From assembly GCF_005517195.1 (NCBI RefSeq), contig NZ_CP040244.1:2064001-2128000 (forward strand): DNA of 64,000 nucleotides, written 5' to 3'. Under the pieces are notes generated by a model. It was not told the origin of the DNA. It searched no databases and saw only the letters and a program-made list of their open reading frames with translations. Origin of the DNA: Streptomyces vilmorinianum (GTDB taxonomy: Bacteria; Actinomycetota; Actinomycetes; Streptomycetales; Streptomycetaceae). The position numbers were made by a program, and so were the translations under genes. Below are positions 34,086-43,276 of the stretch, piece by piece (the first letter of the stretch is position 1; each line of letters starts with the position of its first letter).

Positions 34086-35885
34086 CTAGAAGACGGGCGT
34101 ACCGTCCCGGGTCAGCTTCCAGTCCACCGACGCGAACTGGCCCGGGTCGATCGTCCCCTTCGCCTTCACCCACTGAATGATCGTGTTACGGATCTCGTCC
34201 GAGTTCGCCCACAACTGCTTCGCCCCCGCCACATGCGGGAACGCACCGCCACCACTGGCACGGTAGTTGTTCACCGCCAGCACGAACTGCGCCGCCGCAT
34301 CGATCGGCTTCCCACCGAACGACAGGTTCACGATCCGCTCACCGGCCGGCTTCGCGATGTCGATCTCGTACGTCACCCCGTACACGGCGTCATAGTTGTA
34401 GTCCGGCGTGCCGTTCGCGTTCGTCAGCTTCGCCGGGTCCACAGGCGCACCCGCCGGCGTCTGCACGTAGTACCGCGCCGAGAACTCCAGATAGTCCTTG
34501 ATCTGCGCACCCGTCATCAGCCGCGCCTCCAGGGTGTTCTCGAAGACATACAGCCCCGCCGCATCCCGGATCGTGACCTGCCCGGCCGGAATCGCCGCCG
34601 TCCGCGAGAAACAGGACGCCTGCGACAGCACCGGCAATGCCGCGTACTCGCCGCCGGCCAGCGCCGCCCGCACCGTCTCCGCCTGGACGTGGTTGATCAG
34701 ATCGATGATCGGCTCGTCCTTCCACGGCGCGTCGGCCGTGGCCATCGTCGCGGTGGACGTGCCGATGATCTGATTGACGTACTCCACGACCTTCTTGTGC
34801 TCGTCCACGAGCAGCCCCGTGATCTCCGGGTCCTCCTCCACCGTGTTGGAGTTCAGCACCTGCGCGCCGACCCTCTCCACCACCCAGCGGCCCTTCTCCC
34901 ACACCAGATCGAAGTCGAACAGAGTCAGCCGCTGACCCCACTTGAGCGGCTCGGACAGCACGACCTCCTTGCCCGTCTCCTTGTTCGCCACCCGGTACTC
35001 CGCGATCTCCGTGTGCGCGTGCCCGACGAGAATCGCGTCGATACCCGGCACCTGCTCCGCCACGAGACCGGCCGCGTTCTCGACATACGGAAGCTGGTCA
35101 CCGTACGACGACGTCCCACTGGAACCGCTGTGCGCCGACACCACCACCACGTCCGCACCCATCGAACGCAGCTTCGGCACCCACTTCGCCGCCTGCTCCT
35201 CCAGACCCGGGAACACCATCTTCCCGGTCACGTTCGCCTTGTCCCAGATCGCGATCCCCGGGTTCGTCAGCCCGAGTACCGCCACCATCACATCCCGCCC
35301 GTACGGCGTACACAGCCGATGCATGCTGTACGGCGGGAAAGCCGGCCGCAGCGTCTTCGCATCGAGCGCGTTCGCACCCAGCAGCGGGAAGTCACACTGC
35401 TCCTCGAACTTCCGCAGCACCGGAATGCCGTAGTTGAACTCGTGGTTCCCGAGCGCCGCCGCGTCATAGCCGATCGCGTTCATCGCCTGCGCCATCGGGT
35501 GGACGGGCCCACCCGCCTGGGTGATCGGATCGACCTTCGCGTAGTAGTACGACAACTGCGTGCCCTGGATCGTGTCACCGGCGTCGATGAGAAGCGTGTT
35601 GCCCTCCCCCTTCGCCTCACGCACCTGATTCACCAGCGTGGAGATCTTCGCCAGGCCGACATCGTTGTGCGCCTTGTCGTCGAACTCCTTGTCCGTGAAG
35701 TAGTCCCAGTTGAAGACGTTCCCGTGCAGGTCCGTCGTACCCATCACGGTGAAGGAGTACCGCTTGACCGGCCTCGGCCGACGTCCATGGGCCTGCGCCG
35801 GGGCGGCGGCGACCCCCGAGGCGAGGGCCGCTCCGGCTCCGACGGCGACGGAGCTCTCCAGGAACGTCCGGCGGTTCAACGGCAT
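34086..35885 (-). CDS. Tat-exported 5'-nucleotidase / 2',3'-cyclic phosphodiesterase family
   Basis: A 599-residue protein at ATG 35885 behind aaggaga. Twin-arginine signal NRRTFLESSVAVGAGAAL at residues 4-21. The calcineurin-like metallophosphatase domain has TTDLHGNVFNWDYF, IDAGDTIQGT, ALGNHEFNYG and VGHAHTE metal ligands, and a C-terminal 5'-nucleotidase substrate domain includes FENTLEARLMTGAQIKDYLE. It hydrolyses extracellular nucleotides to release phosphate and nucleoside. It ends four bases from the convergent hydroxylase gene. Confidence 0.93.
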   Translation of the reverse strand: MPLNRRTFLESSVAVGAGAALASGVAAAPAQAHGRRPRPVKRYSFTVMGTTDLHGNVFNWDYFTDKEFDDKAHNDVGLAKISTLVNQVREAKGEGNTLLIDAGDTIQGTQLSYYYAKVDPITQAGGPVHPMAQAMNAIGYDAAALGNHEFNYGIPVLRKFEEQCDFPLLGANALDAKTLRPAFPPYSMHRLCTPYGRDVMVAVLGLTNPGIAIWDKANVTGKMVFPGLEEQAAKWVPKLRSMGADVVVVSAHSGSSGTSSYGDQLPYVENAAGLVAEQVPGIDAILVGHAHTEIAEYRVANKETGKEVVLSEPLKWGQRLTLFDFDLVWEKGRWVVERVGAQVLNSNTVEEDPEITGLLVDEHKKVVEYVNQIIGTSTATMATADAPWKDEPIIDLINHVQAETVRAALAGGEYAALPVLSQASCFSRTAAIPAGQVTIRDAAGLYVFENTLEARLMTGAQIKDYLEFSARYYVQTPAGAPVDPAKLTNANGTPDYNYDAVYGVTYEIDIAKPAGERIVNLSFGGKPIDAAAQFVLAVNNYRASGGGAFPHVAGAKQLWANSDEIRNTIIQWVKAKGTIDPGQFASVDWKLTRDGTPVF

Positions 35886-36030
35886 GTGATTCTCCTTGGT
35901 CCAATGGCGCACAACGCGCGTAGATTCTGACCCAGGAGACACGCCGGCAACAGACCTTTCGGGTTACGGAGTGGGAAAGTGTTCGGGCGACCCGACGCCC
36001 GACCCGACGCCCAACCCGAGGAGCCCGGCC

Positions 36031-36702
36031 ATGCCCGACCCCCACCCCACCCCACAATCCCCACAGGTCACCGTCCGCGGCGAAGCACGCCTGGAGAAGG
36101 ACCCCGAGATCGCCCGCATCGGCATCGAAGTCACCGCACGCGGCACCGACAAGACCGCCGTCCTCGCCGACCTCACCCGCCGCAACACCGAGGCCCTGAC
36201 ACTGATCAAGACCTACGGCGAAGCGGTCGAAAAACTCGAGACCGGCGCCTTCAGCATCACCCCCGAAGCCTCCCGACGCGGCCGCGGCGAACACGTACGC
36301 AGCTACCGCGGCTGGGTCCACCTCACCGCCGAACTGAGCGACTTCACCGCACTCGGCGAACTGACCACCCGCCTCGCCGACCTGGAATGGACCCGCGTCG
36401 ACGGACCCTGGTGGGAACTGCGCCCCGACTCCCCGGCCCACGCCGAAGCCCGCCGACGCGCCGTCCAGGACGCCGTCCGCCGGGCCGGAGAGTACGCCGC
36501 CGCCCTCGGAACTTCCCTCGCCGCCCTCCTCGAACTCTCCGACACCGGCCTCGTCCCCCCACCCGCACCGATGGGCGGCATGCGCATGGCCTTCGCCGCA
36601 GAATCCGTCGACACCACCCCACCCCTCGAACTCGAACCCCAACGCCAGACCGTCACCGCCGAGGTCATGGCCCGCTTCACCATGGCCCCACCCACACTGT
36701 GA
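36031..36702 (+). CDS. SIMPL (DUF541) domain protein
   Basis: A 223-residue protein, ATG 36031 after cgaggag. It starts QVTVRGEARLEKDPEIARI, the characteristic beta-strand opening of the SIMPL/BP26 family, with the DAVRRAGEYAAALG helix and a C-terminal V-x-VTAEV strand. Unlike many family members it has no signal peptide, so it appears cytoplasmic. Function is unknown in general. It is divergent from the nucleotidase gene; the gap contains a short gacccgacgccc direct repeat. Confidence 0.85.
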   Translation: MPDPHPTPQSPQVTVRGEARLEKDPEIARIGIEVTARGTDKTAVLADLTRRNTEALTLIKTYGEAVEKLETGAFSITPEASRRGRGEHVRSYRGWVHLTAELSDFTALGELTTRLADLEWTRVDGPWWELRPDSPAHAEARRRAVQDAVRRAGEYAAALGTSLAALLELSDTGLVPPPAPMGGMRMAFAAESVDTTPPLELEPQRQTVTAEVMARFTMAPPTL

Positions 36703-36849
36703 GAACCCACCGAGAAACACCCCCGGACATGCTCATCGGAGCAGCCACCCGCACATATTCAAGACTTGTCAATAACCCTTCACGCAAAGGTTGTTGAGCA
36801 GACATGCCCGGCCTCTTCTCTACCCACCGGTAAGCCCTAGGCTCGAACC

Positions 36850-38280
36850 ATGCGCCGAGCAAAAATCGTCTGCACCCTAGGCCCCGCCACCGACACATAC
36901 GACCAGATCAAGGCACTGGTCGAAGCCGGAATGGACGTCGCCCGACTCAACCTCAGCCACGGCACCTACGCCGAACACGAGGAGCGCTACCAGCACGTCC
37001 GCAAAGCCTCCGACGAAACCGGCCGCAGCATCGGCATCCTCGCCGACCTTCAAGGCCCGAAGATCCGCCTCGGCCGCTTCCTCGAAGGCCCCGTACTCCT
37101 TGAACGCGGCGACGACTTCACCATCACCGTCGAACCCACCGAAGGCGACCGCCACATCTGCGGCACCACCTACGACGGACTCGCCACCGACGTCACCACC
37201 GGCGAACGCATCCTCGTCGACGACGGCCGCGTCACCCTCGAAGTCACCGCCGTCGACGGCCCCCGCGTCCACACCCGCGTCATCGAAGGCGGCCTCATCT
37301 CCGACCACAAAGGCCTCAACCTCCCCGGAGTCGCCGTCTCCGTCCCCGCCCTCTCCGACAAGGACATCGACGACCTCCGCTGGGCCCTGCGCACCGGAGC
37401 CGACGTCATCGCCCTCTCCTTCGTCCGCACCGGACGCGACATCGAAGACGTCCACCGCATCATGGACGAAGAAGGCCGCCGCCTCCCCGTCATCGCCAAG
37501 ATCGAAAAACCCCAGGCCGTCGACAACATCGACGACATCGTCGCCGCCTTCGACGGCATCATGGTCGCCCGCGGCGACCTCGGCGTCGAAATGCCCCTCG
37601 AACAGGTCCCGATCGTCCAGAAGCGAGCCATCAAACTCGCCAAGCGCAACGCCAAGCCGGTCATCGTCGCCACCCAGATGCTCGACTCGATGATCGACAA
37701 CTCCCGCCCCACCCGCGCCGAAGCCTCCGACGTCGCCAACGCCGTCATCGACGGCACCGACGCCGTCATGCTCTCCGGCGAAACCAGCGTCGGCAAATAC
37801 CCCATCGAAACCGTCCGCACCATGGGCCGCATCGTCGAAGCCGCCGAAGAGGACGTCCTCGCCAAGGGCCTCCCCCCACTCACCGAACGCAACAAGCCCC
37901 GCACCCAAGGCGGCGCCGTCGCCCGCGCCGCCGCGGAAATCGGCGACTTCCTCGACGCCACGTTCCTCGTCGCCTTCACCCAGTCCGGCGACACGGTCAA
38001 ACGCCTCTCCCGCTACCGCTCACCCATCCCGCTGCTGGCCTTCACCCCGGACCCGGCCACCCGCTCCCAGCTCAACCTCACCTGGGGCGTCGAGACCTTC
38101 CTCGGCCCGCACGTCGACTCCACCGACGCGATGGTCGCCCAGGTCGACGAGGAGCTCCTCCGGATCGGCCGCTGCCGAAAGGGCGACACGGTCATCATCA
38201 CGGCCGGCTCCCCACCGGGCGTCCCCGGCTCCACGAACCTCGTCCACGTCCACCACATCGGCGACACGGTGACGGACTGA
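36850..38280 (+). CDS. pyk: Pyruvate kinase
   Basis: A 476-residue enzyme: RRAKIVCTLGPAT at the start, ARLNLSHG, LADLQGPKIRLG, the metal/substrate loop IAKIEKPQAVDNIDDI, VARGDLGVEMP, ATQMLDSMI, and LSGETSVGKYP. It makes pyruvate and ATP from phosphoenolpyruvate and ADP. The C-terminal allosteric domain is complete. It belongs to the core gene neighbourhood that continues with the ANTAR regulator after the accessory interval. Confidence 0.97.
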   Translation: MRRAKIVCTLGPATDTYDQIKALVEAGMDVARLNLSHGTYAEHEERYQHVRKASDETGRSIGILADLQGPKIRLGRFLEGPVLLERGDDFTITVEPTEGDRHICGTTYDGLATDVTTGERILVDDGRVTLEVTAVDGPRVHTRVIEGGLISDHKGLNLPGVAVSVPALSDKDIDDLRWALRTGADVIALSFVRTGRDIEDVHRIMDEEGRRLPVIAKIEKPQAVDNIDDIVAAFDGIMVARGDLGVEMPLEQVPIVQKRAIKLAKRNAKPVIVATQMLDSMIDNSRPTRAEASDVANAVIDGTDAVMLSGETSVGKYPIETVRTMGRIVEAAEEDVLAKGLPPLTERNKPRTQGGAVARAAAEIGDFLDATFLVAFTQSGDTVKRLSRYRSPIPLLAFTPDPATRSQLNLTWGVETFLGPHVDSTDAMVAQVDEELLRIGRCRKGDTVIITAGSPPGVPGSTNLVHVHHIGDTVTD

Positions 38281-38295
38281 GGGCTCAGGCCTGAC

Positions 38296-38894
38296 ACCGT
38301 GTCCTATGTGGTGAGGCGGGCGTTGGGCTGTTCATGGGGCGGGGTACGTGGAGTTGGATTGTTCCGGACGGCTTGTGGGAGATCGCAAAGCCCTTGATCC
38401 CGCCGTCCAGGGTGCGGCCGCAGGGTGGTGGGACGCAGGACACGCCTGATGAGACGTTGTTCGCCGCGATCATCTACGTGCTGGTCAGCGGCTGTGCCTG
38501 GCGCGCGTTGCCACCCTGCTTCGGGATCTCGAAGTCGACGGCTCACCGACGGTTCCTGACCTGGTCGCGCGCCGGTGTCTGGGGCCGACTACACGAGGAG
38601 ATCCTGCACCGACTCGACGACGCCGGCCTGCTCGATCTCTCCCGTGTCGTGCTCGACTCCGCCCATGTGAGGGCGAAAAGAGGGGGCGAACTCACAGGTC
38701 CGAGCCCCGTGGACCGGGGCAAGCCGGGCCAAACGAAACACGCCCCCTGATCGAGCGGACCATGTCCTGGCTGACCGGATACCGCCGGCTCAACCTCACG
38801 AACGCAATCCCCGCAACTACCTGGCCTTTCTCGGCCTCGCGGCAGCCCTGTGCTGCTACAAGCGACGCGCCCGCCTCACCACATAGGACACGGT
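38296..38894. mobile_element. Internally deleted IS5-family element with intact 27-bp inverted repeats
   Basis: The left end 38296-38322 (accgtgtcctatgtggtgag and seven more bases) and the right end 38868-38894 are perfect inverted copies of each other over 27 bases. The 599-bp element carries only the two ends of a transposase gene. Flanks are ctgac on the left and ctaaag on the right, so no clear target duplication remains. Its 3' end lies 13 bases from the lipoprotein stop codon. Confidence 0.9.
38334..38891 (+). pseudogene. IS5-family transposase, internally deleted and frameshifted
   Basis: The N-terminal part (SWIVPDGLWEIAKPLIPPSR, then FAAIIYVLVSGCAWRALP and HRRFLTWSRAGVW) runs to DRGKPG, where a short foreign tail ends it at 38750. 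The C-terminal part resumes as IERTMSWLTGYRRLNL and, after another frame change, RNPRNYLAFLGLAAALCCYK. Comparison with intact relatives suggests about 300-350 bp of the catalytic core is lost at about 38735-38755. No active transposase can be made. Confidence 0.88.
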
Positions 38895-38906
38895 CTAAAG
38901 CACGTC

Positions 38907-39515
38907 CTAGGCGTCGGGGTTCTTTCCCGTGGCAGCGGTATTGATGCGCTGGACCTGGAACTTGGCGAACGACTGCAGGTCGTTGTCCTTGGGCAGGGTC
39001 TCGCCGAAGACGAAAGCCACGACGGTACCGACGCGCAGCACCACGCCCGGGCGGTTCCCGTCCGCGTAGGCGTCGGTCTCGTCGGCGCCCGCGTCGACGG
39101 TCAGCGGCTTGGCATCCGGCTTCCCGTCGTGGATGTCGGCGACCATCGACTTCATGCCCACCTTGGCGTTGTCGACCGAGTCGTAGGCAAGGAGCTCGAA
39201 ATCCACGAACGCCCCGCTCGTGCTGTACCGGCTGTTCCCATACGAGGTGAGCCCGGCACAGCTGAATCGAGCCCCCTGCTCGCAGAGCTTCCGCAATTTA
39301 CTCCCGTCCCTGACGAGGGGCGAATCTCCCTTCCAGCCCTTGGGGGCGGCGAGTTCGCTCGGGATGGCCTGGGCCAGCTGGGACGGGTTGAACGGCGCGT
39401 CGGCTGCGCGACTCTCACCGGCGCCGCCACCACTGGTACTGCCTTCCGAGCAGCCCGCCAGTGCCAGTACCAGCGTGATACCCGCAGCCGCACCGCGCAT
39501 CGTTCGAAGCATCAT
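38907..39515 (-). CDS. Lipoprotein, hypothetical
   Basis: A 202-residue precursor starting at ATG 39515 behind ggggag. The signal peptide ends in a lipobox (LVLALAGC), so the mature protein is a membrane-anchored lipoprotein on the outer face. Ser/Gly-rich linker, then a globular domain with FNPSQLAQAIPSELAAPKGW, two Cys (LCEQGARFSCAGL) and VVLRVGTVVAFVFGETLP. Similar lipoproteins are common in Streptomyces but I know no function. A small ORF ends 20 bases upstream on the same strand. Confidence 0.85.
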   Translation of the reverse strand: MMLRTMRGAAAGITLVLALAGCSEGSTSGGGAGESRAADAPFNPSQLAQAIPSELAAPKGWKGDSPLVRDGSKLRKLCEQGARFSCAGLTSYGNSRYSTSGAFVDFELLAYDSVDNAKVGMKSMVADIHDGKPDAKPLTVDAGADETDAYADGNRPGVVLRVGTVVAFVFGETLPKDNDLQSFAKFQVQRINTAATGKNPDA

Positions 39516-39535
39516 CACTCGCTCCCCATTCATGA

Positions 39536-39775
39536 TTATCTATCAGCTGTACTTTGGTGCCACGGAGTTCGAATCGAGTGCGGACCCGCGCGGCGGACAA
39601 CCTCGTAGCCGCCTTCGTCGCTGACCATCTTGATCAGCGCGCCCTCGGACGGGTCGTCGATGCGGTCGCCGCTCTCGCTGTCGGCGCCGTTGCACCGATC
39701 ACCCATCCGCTTCGTATCCCGCCCGCTCTCGTCGCGGTCGGCATCGCAGGCGGGACAGGCCGCTCCGCCGGTCAC
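39536..39775 (-). CDS. Small protein or 3' remnant of a disrupted gene
   Basis: A 79-residue frame beginning at a GTG that overlaps the transposase stop (GTGA). It starts [16 protein letters not shown] and ends [20 protein letters not shown]. The CPAC with a later Cys (MGDRCNG) could bind zinc. It has no clear ribosome site and begins exactly at the end of the transposase reading frame, so it may be the tail of a gene cut by the insertion. It lies just upstream of the lipoprotein gene and may have been co-transcribed with it. Confidence 0.45.
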   Translation of the reverse strand: MTGGAACPACDADRDESGRDTKRMGDRCNGADSESGDRIDDPSEGALIKMVSDEGGYEVVRRAGPHSIRTPWHQSTADR

Positions 39776-40599
39776 AGCCATTCGCCGATCGCGGCGATCA
39801 GGACGGTGGCCTTGAAGCGGACCGCGAGTTTGTCGAACCGGGTGGCGACCGCCCGATTCTGCTTGAGGCGGTTGATCCCGCATTCGACCGCGTGCCGGGC
39901 CTTGTAATCCTCACGGTCGAAGGCCGGCGGTCGCCCGCCCGTCTTCCCGCGTCGCTTGCGGTTCCTGGCCTGGTCGGCCGGCTCCGGGATCGTGCACCGG
40001 ATCCCGCGCTTGCGCAGGTAAGCCCGGTTGGCGCGGGACGAGTACGCCTTGTCGCCTCGCACCCGCAGCGGACGGACACGAGGGCGGCCCGGCCGATGCG
40101 GGGGACGCGGACGCCTTCGAGGACGGCCGTGAACTGGGGACTGTCGCCGCGTTGTCCGGCGGTGATCAGCAGGGATAGCGGCCTCTGGCCCTGTTCGCAG
40201 GCCAGATGGATCTTGGTGCTGAGGCCCCCGGGGCCTGCCCAGGCCGTGGTCGTCGGGTTCCATGCTGATCCCGCCCGGCGGTTCCTTCTGGGCTCGGCTG
40301 TCACGGCGGGCGCATGCGGCGTGCTGATGGGCCCGGGAGAACGTGGAGTCGACGTAGACCTCCCACGTGATCAGCCCGGCCGCGTCCGCCCGGACCTTCA
40401 GCCGGGTCAGCAGTTCAGGCCAGGTGCCGTCACGCTGCCGGTGGCGGAAGAGTCCGTAGACCGTCTGCCACGGCCCGTACTCCGACGGCAGATCCCGCCA
40501 CGGAGCACCAGTCCGAACCCGCCAGCGGATCCCGTTGATCAATCTTCGCCGGCCCACCGCCGGTCTGCCCAACACCGCGACCGGAAGAAAAGGCTCCGG
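39772..40599 (-). pseudogene. IS5-family (IS427-like) transposase, frameshifted and truncated
   Basis: N-terminal [19 protein letters not shown] and [22 protein letters not shown]-region start [15 protein letters not shown], then a frame change near 40225 (run ccccggggg) into [18 protein letters not shown], then back near 40085 to [19 protein letters not shown] and [20 protein letters not shown]. The two opposite frameshifts and the lack of an N-terminal start show decay. The 5' end abuts the stop codon of the I36-like gene. No inverted repeats were found. Confidence 0.85.
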
Positions 40600-40998
40600 T
40601 CAGTAGCGTTCCCACGGCTTCTCGCCGCCGGTGCACACGAAGGTCGCGTTGTTCCACCTGCCCAGGGTGTCGCTGCTGGAGCCGCCGGAGCGTATCGTGC
40701 CGAGGATGAGGAAGGACGGGTCACCGACTACGGTCGTACCGCGCTGCCACTTCCAGACGACGGCGGTCACGGGCAGCTTGTTGACGTACGAGCCGATGTG
40801 GTAGCCCTCGACGGAGAGGCATGCCTTCGTGCTGGTGGACGTCCAGTTCAGGTAGGTGAAGTTGGCGCCGTTGTAGAGGCAGAGCTTCCCGCTGGGGCAT
40901 GCGGTTGCCGCGGCCGCCGGAGCCGCATTGACGAGGGCTCCGCCCGAAACCAGGGCGAGCGCGGTGGTCATCGTTGCGGCCATGCGCTTGAAATTCAT
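40600..40998 (-). CDS. Secreted small Cys protein, peptidase-inhibitor I36-like, copy 1
   Basis: A 132-residue precursor with a clear signal peptide (MNFKRMAATMTTALALVSGG to APAAAA). The mature part starts CPSGKLCLYNGANFTYLNW, which is the opening of Streptomyces metallopeptidase-inhibitor-like (I36) and related gamma-crystallin-like proteins, and has four Cys in all. The stop codon borders a transposase remnant, so the native 3' end may be altered. It is a tandem paralogue of the next gene (shared CxxGKLCLY, SGGSSS and CTGG). Inhibitory activity is unproven. Confidence 0.75.
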   Translation of the reverse strand: MNFKRMAATMTTALALVSGGALVNAAPAAAATACPSGKLCLYNGANFTYLNWTSTSTKACLSVEGYHIGSYVNKLPVTAVVWKWQRGTTVVGDPSFLILGTIRSGGSSSDTLGRWNNATFVCTGGEKPWERY

Positions 40999-41125
40999 GG
41001 AACTGATCTCCGTGTCTTCAGTGATCGGTGGATTCTTGACGTTCAGGCCGGGCGGTCTGGCCTGGCGTAGCGGACGGCTGTCCGGGCCGCGTCGGCGATC
41101 CGGTGGTGATGGTCGTGTGGCGGCG

Positions 41126-41536
41126 TCAGACCTCTTCGAGCACCGGCGGCCAGTACGGTCCGGCGCCGCCCGTGCACATCAGGTTCGCCTCGTCCAGGGC
41201 CTGCGAGGTGTTGCTGCTGGAGCCTCCGGGGCTGGTGGTACCGACCAGGTACGCGGTCGTCTCCGTCGCCTTCCAGTAGTCCACCTTCACCGGCAGGTTG
41301 TTGTCGTAGGACCAGATGCTGTACAGGCCGGGACCCAGGTGGTAGTCCGCCAGCCTGAAGCACCGGGCGGTCCTACCCGTCTCGAACATCATGGTCCGGT
41401 ACAGCGTGCTTCGGTACAGACAGAGCTTTCCGGCGCCGCACGGCTCGGCGGCCGATGCTTGAGGTGCGGCGGCCACGGAACCGAGCACCACGGCGCCCGT
41501 GGCAAGGAAAGCCGAGACGGTCCTACGAAAACGCAT
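41126..41536 (-). CDS. Secreted small Cys protein, I36-like, copy 2
   Basis: A 136-residue precursor: signal peptide MRFRRTVSAFLATGAVVLGS to ASAAE, mature start CGAGKLCLYRSTLYRTM. It has four Cys in positions matching copy 1, and the conserved late segment SPGGSSSNTSQ then MCTGGAG. Copies 1 and 2 are on the same strand with a 127-base gap, so a duplication followed by strong divergence is likely. It is divergent from the XRE regulator at 41710, which may control it. Confidence 0.75.
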   Translation of the reverse strand: MRFRRTVSAFLATGAVVLGSVAAAPQASAAEPCGAGKLCLYRSTLYRTMMFETGRTARCFRLADYHLGPGLYSIWSYDNNLPVKVDYWKATETTAYLVGTTSPGGSSSNTSQALDEANLMCTGGAGPYWPPVLEEV

Positions 41537-41709
41537 ACTGCTTCCTCCGCTGACTGACCGCCATCAGCCCCGCACCCCAGCGGCACAGGTATCGGATGGC
41601 TCCCGGCCAGAGTCTTGCCCCAGGTGATCATCTTTTCCAGGGTGCAGGAGTGCAGATAATTGGGCCGCCCTGGCTGTTGCCCGGGCTCAGCCCGAGTGGA
41701 AGGTGCCGG

Positions 41710-42567
41710 ATGAAGCTGTCGGCCAGTGACCGTGGCCGCCTCAAGGAGATCCTTCAGGCGCGCCGATCCGCGATCGATCCGGTAACCATGGGGTTCCCCA
41801 AGCGAGGACCTGGTCCCGGTCGACGGGCTGCCGGCCTGAGTCAGGAGCAGATGGACGTGCTGCTCTCGCGCACCCCGGGCACGTACAACCGGTTCGAGAA
41901 CGGCCAACTCGCCAAACCCGGTTCTGATCTCCTCACCGCAGTCGCGAGGACGCTGCGGCTGGATGAGCAGGAGTGGGCGTTCCTGTGGCTGATCACCCGT
42001 AAAGAGAACCCGCCCCATGTCCTGCACGGCAGCTCGGGGACGTCCATAGCAGAAGCGTGGCAGCGGATCATCGATCACATTCACGGTGCGTTGGCGTACG
42101 TCAATGACGCAGAATGGAACGTCATCGTTCACAACGAGGACTTCCGACGCCTCTTCCCTCGCGGACAAGCCCCCGCCAACGTCATGCGCTGGATGCTCCT
42201 TGACCCCGAGGCCCGCACCGACGTGCTGATGCACTGGGAGACCCACTGGGTGCCGGCCATGATGCCCCACCTGAAACACAGCGTGGAGCTACGCCCGGAG
42301 AATCCGGCGCTCGATCGTCTCGCGTACGACGTCCTCAACGACCCCGTCACCGGACCGCTCTACCGCCGGCATGCTGCAGCCCCCATCCCCTATTTCGACG
42401 GCTCCGAACTCCCCATCCACCACGCCATTCACGGCCCCGGCTGGCTCACGACCTGCCTCGCCGAACCCGTCACGGCCCCCGGCGCCCGCATCAACCTCAG
42501 CTTCTACACGCCTGGAGAGCCGCTAACCTGCCGCTACCCCACGCTCGTTCAGCCGCTCGTATCCTGA
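41710..42567 (+). CDS. XRE-family regulator with MmyB-like ligand domain
   Basis: A 285-residue protein. N-terminal helix-turn-helix at about residues 10-85 (LKEILQARRSAIDPV, RAAGLSQEQMDVLLSRTPGT, RFENGQLAKPGSDLLTAVAR). C-terminal MmyB-like PAS-type domain with YVNDAEWNVIVHNEDFRRLF, NVMRWMLLDPEAR and a late HPxL/W region. Such regulators, abundant in Streptomyces, often control neighbouring or divergent genes in response to a fatty-acid-like ligand. Here the divergent neighbour is the I36-like pair. Its 3' end overlaps the convergent decayed endonuclease-like gene by 19 bases. Confidence 0.85.
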   Translation: MKLSASDRGRLKEILQARRSAIDPVTMGFPKRGPGPGRRAAGLSQEQMDVLLSRTPGTYNRFENGQLAKPGSDLLTAVARTLRLDEQEWAFLWLITRKENPPHVLHGSSGTSIAEAWQRIIDHIHGALAYVNDAEWNVIVHNEDFRRLFPRGQAPANVMRWMLLDPEARTDVLMHWETHWVPAMMPHLKHSVELRPENPALDRLAYDVLNDPVTGPLYRRHAAAPIPYFDGSELPIHHAIHGPGWLTTCLAEPVTAPGARINLSFYTPGEPLTCRYPTLVQPLVS

Positions 42568-43217
42568 CCAGGCAACTCATCGGGGGCATCTCGGGGCAGC
42601 TCAGCATCACCGAATCGGCGCCACCAACGGAGGACTGCAAGTGCGTCACCGGCCTGGCCGGTTGTGACGTCGACTCCGCTCTGCTGCCATGGCTCCAGGG
42701 CGATCTCGCGCTCGTGCTTCTTGCCGGGCCCGTGTTGAGGGAACATGCACGTCCAGTGTTCGGTGAAGGACTTCACCTCGGCGCACCCCGGCCTGAAGCG
42801 TCGCCGAACGCTCGGCATCGGCATGACGCGTCGCATGGCCTCTTCGGCGGCGTCGATCAGGCCTGGCCATGAGGCGGTGCAGAAGATCGACAAGTGGTGC
42901 TGCTTCGGCTTCGAGATGATGTGGCCGTCGCCGAGATACAGCCCCAAGAGGTAGGCGTACGCCGTTGCGTCGAAGGGGCGATGCGTGCACAGGGGGCAGT
43001 CGATGGGGCGCTCGTACCGGGTACCGCGCTTCCGCCGGTCCTCTGAGAGCCACCAACCGACTGTGCCGCGCGGCACGTTGAGATGCTCGGCAACTGCCCG
43101 ATTGCTCAGGCCCCGGTGCAGGAGTGCGAGCGCTTCATCGCGAATCGAAGGATTGTGCTGCTCCCTGGCGGCAGCTTGGCCCGGGCGTGACTCGCCCGGC
43201 CGGAATCGAAGAGGTGT
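42549..43217 (-). pseudogene. Decayed HTH/LAGLIDADG-type endonuclease-like gene
   Basis: The open frame contains ALALLHRGLSNRAVAEHLNV (HTH), VPRGTVGWWLSEDRRKRG, a Cys pair (CPLCTHRPFDA) and LLGLYLGDGHI, which is the LAGLIDADG helix pattern, then PQHGPGKKHEREIALEPWQQ. Intact relatives continue with a second DG helix; here the sequence becomes unrelated after LEPWQQ. Upstream of the HTH there is no usable start before a TGA at 43218-43220. Both ends are therefore damaged. Family members are DNA-binding, homing-endonuclease-like proteins of Streptomyces, often near tRNAs in my recollection. Confidence 0.7.
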
Positions 43218-43276
43218 TCACCGTGACGAGTGAAGATCGCCAACGCCCTATGATTCCTTGGAATCGAAGGGAAAGT

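Noticed and set aside
40085..40235. Programmed frameshifting in the IS427-like transposase
   Set aside because: The first change needs +1 and the second the opposite, at unrelated sites, and the N-terminus is truncated; accumulated mutations explain it better.
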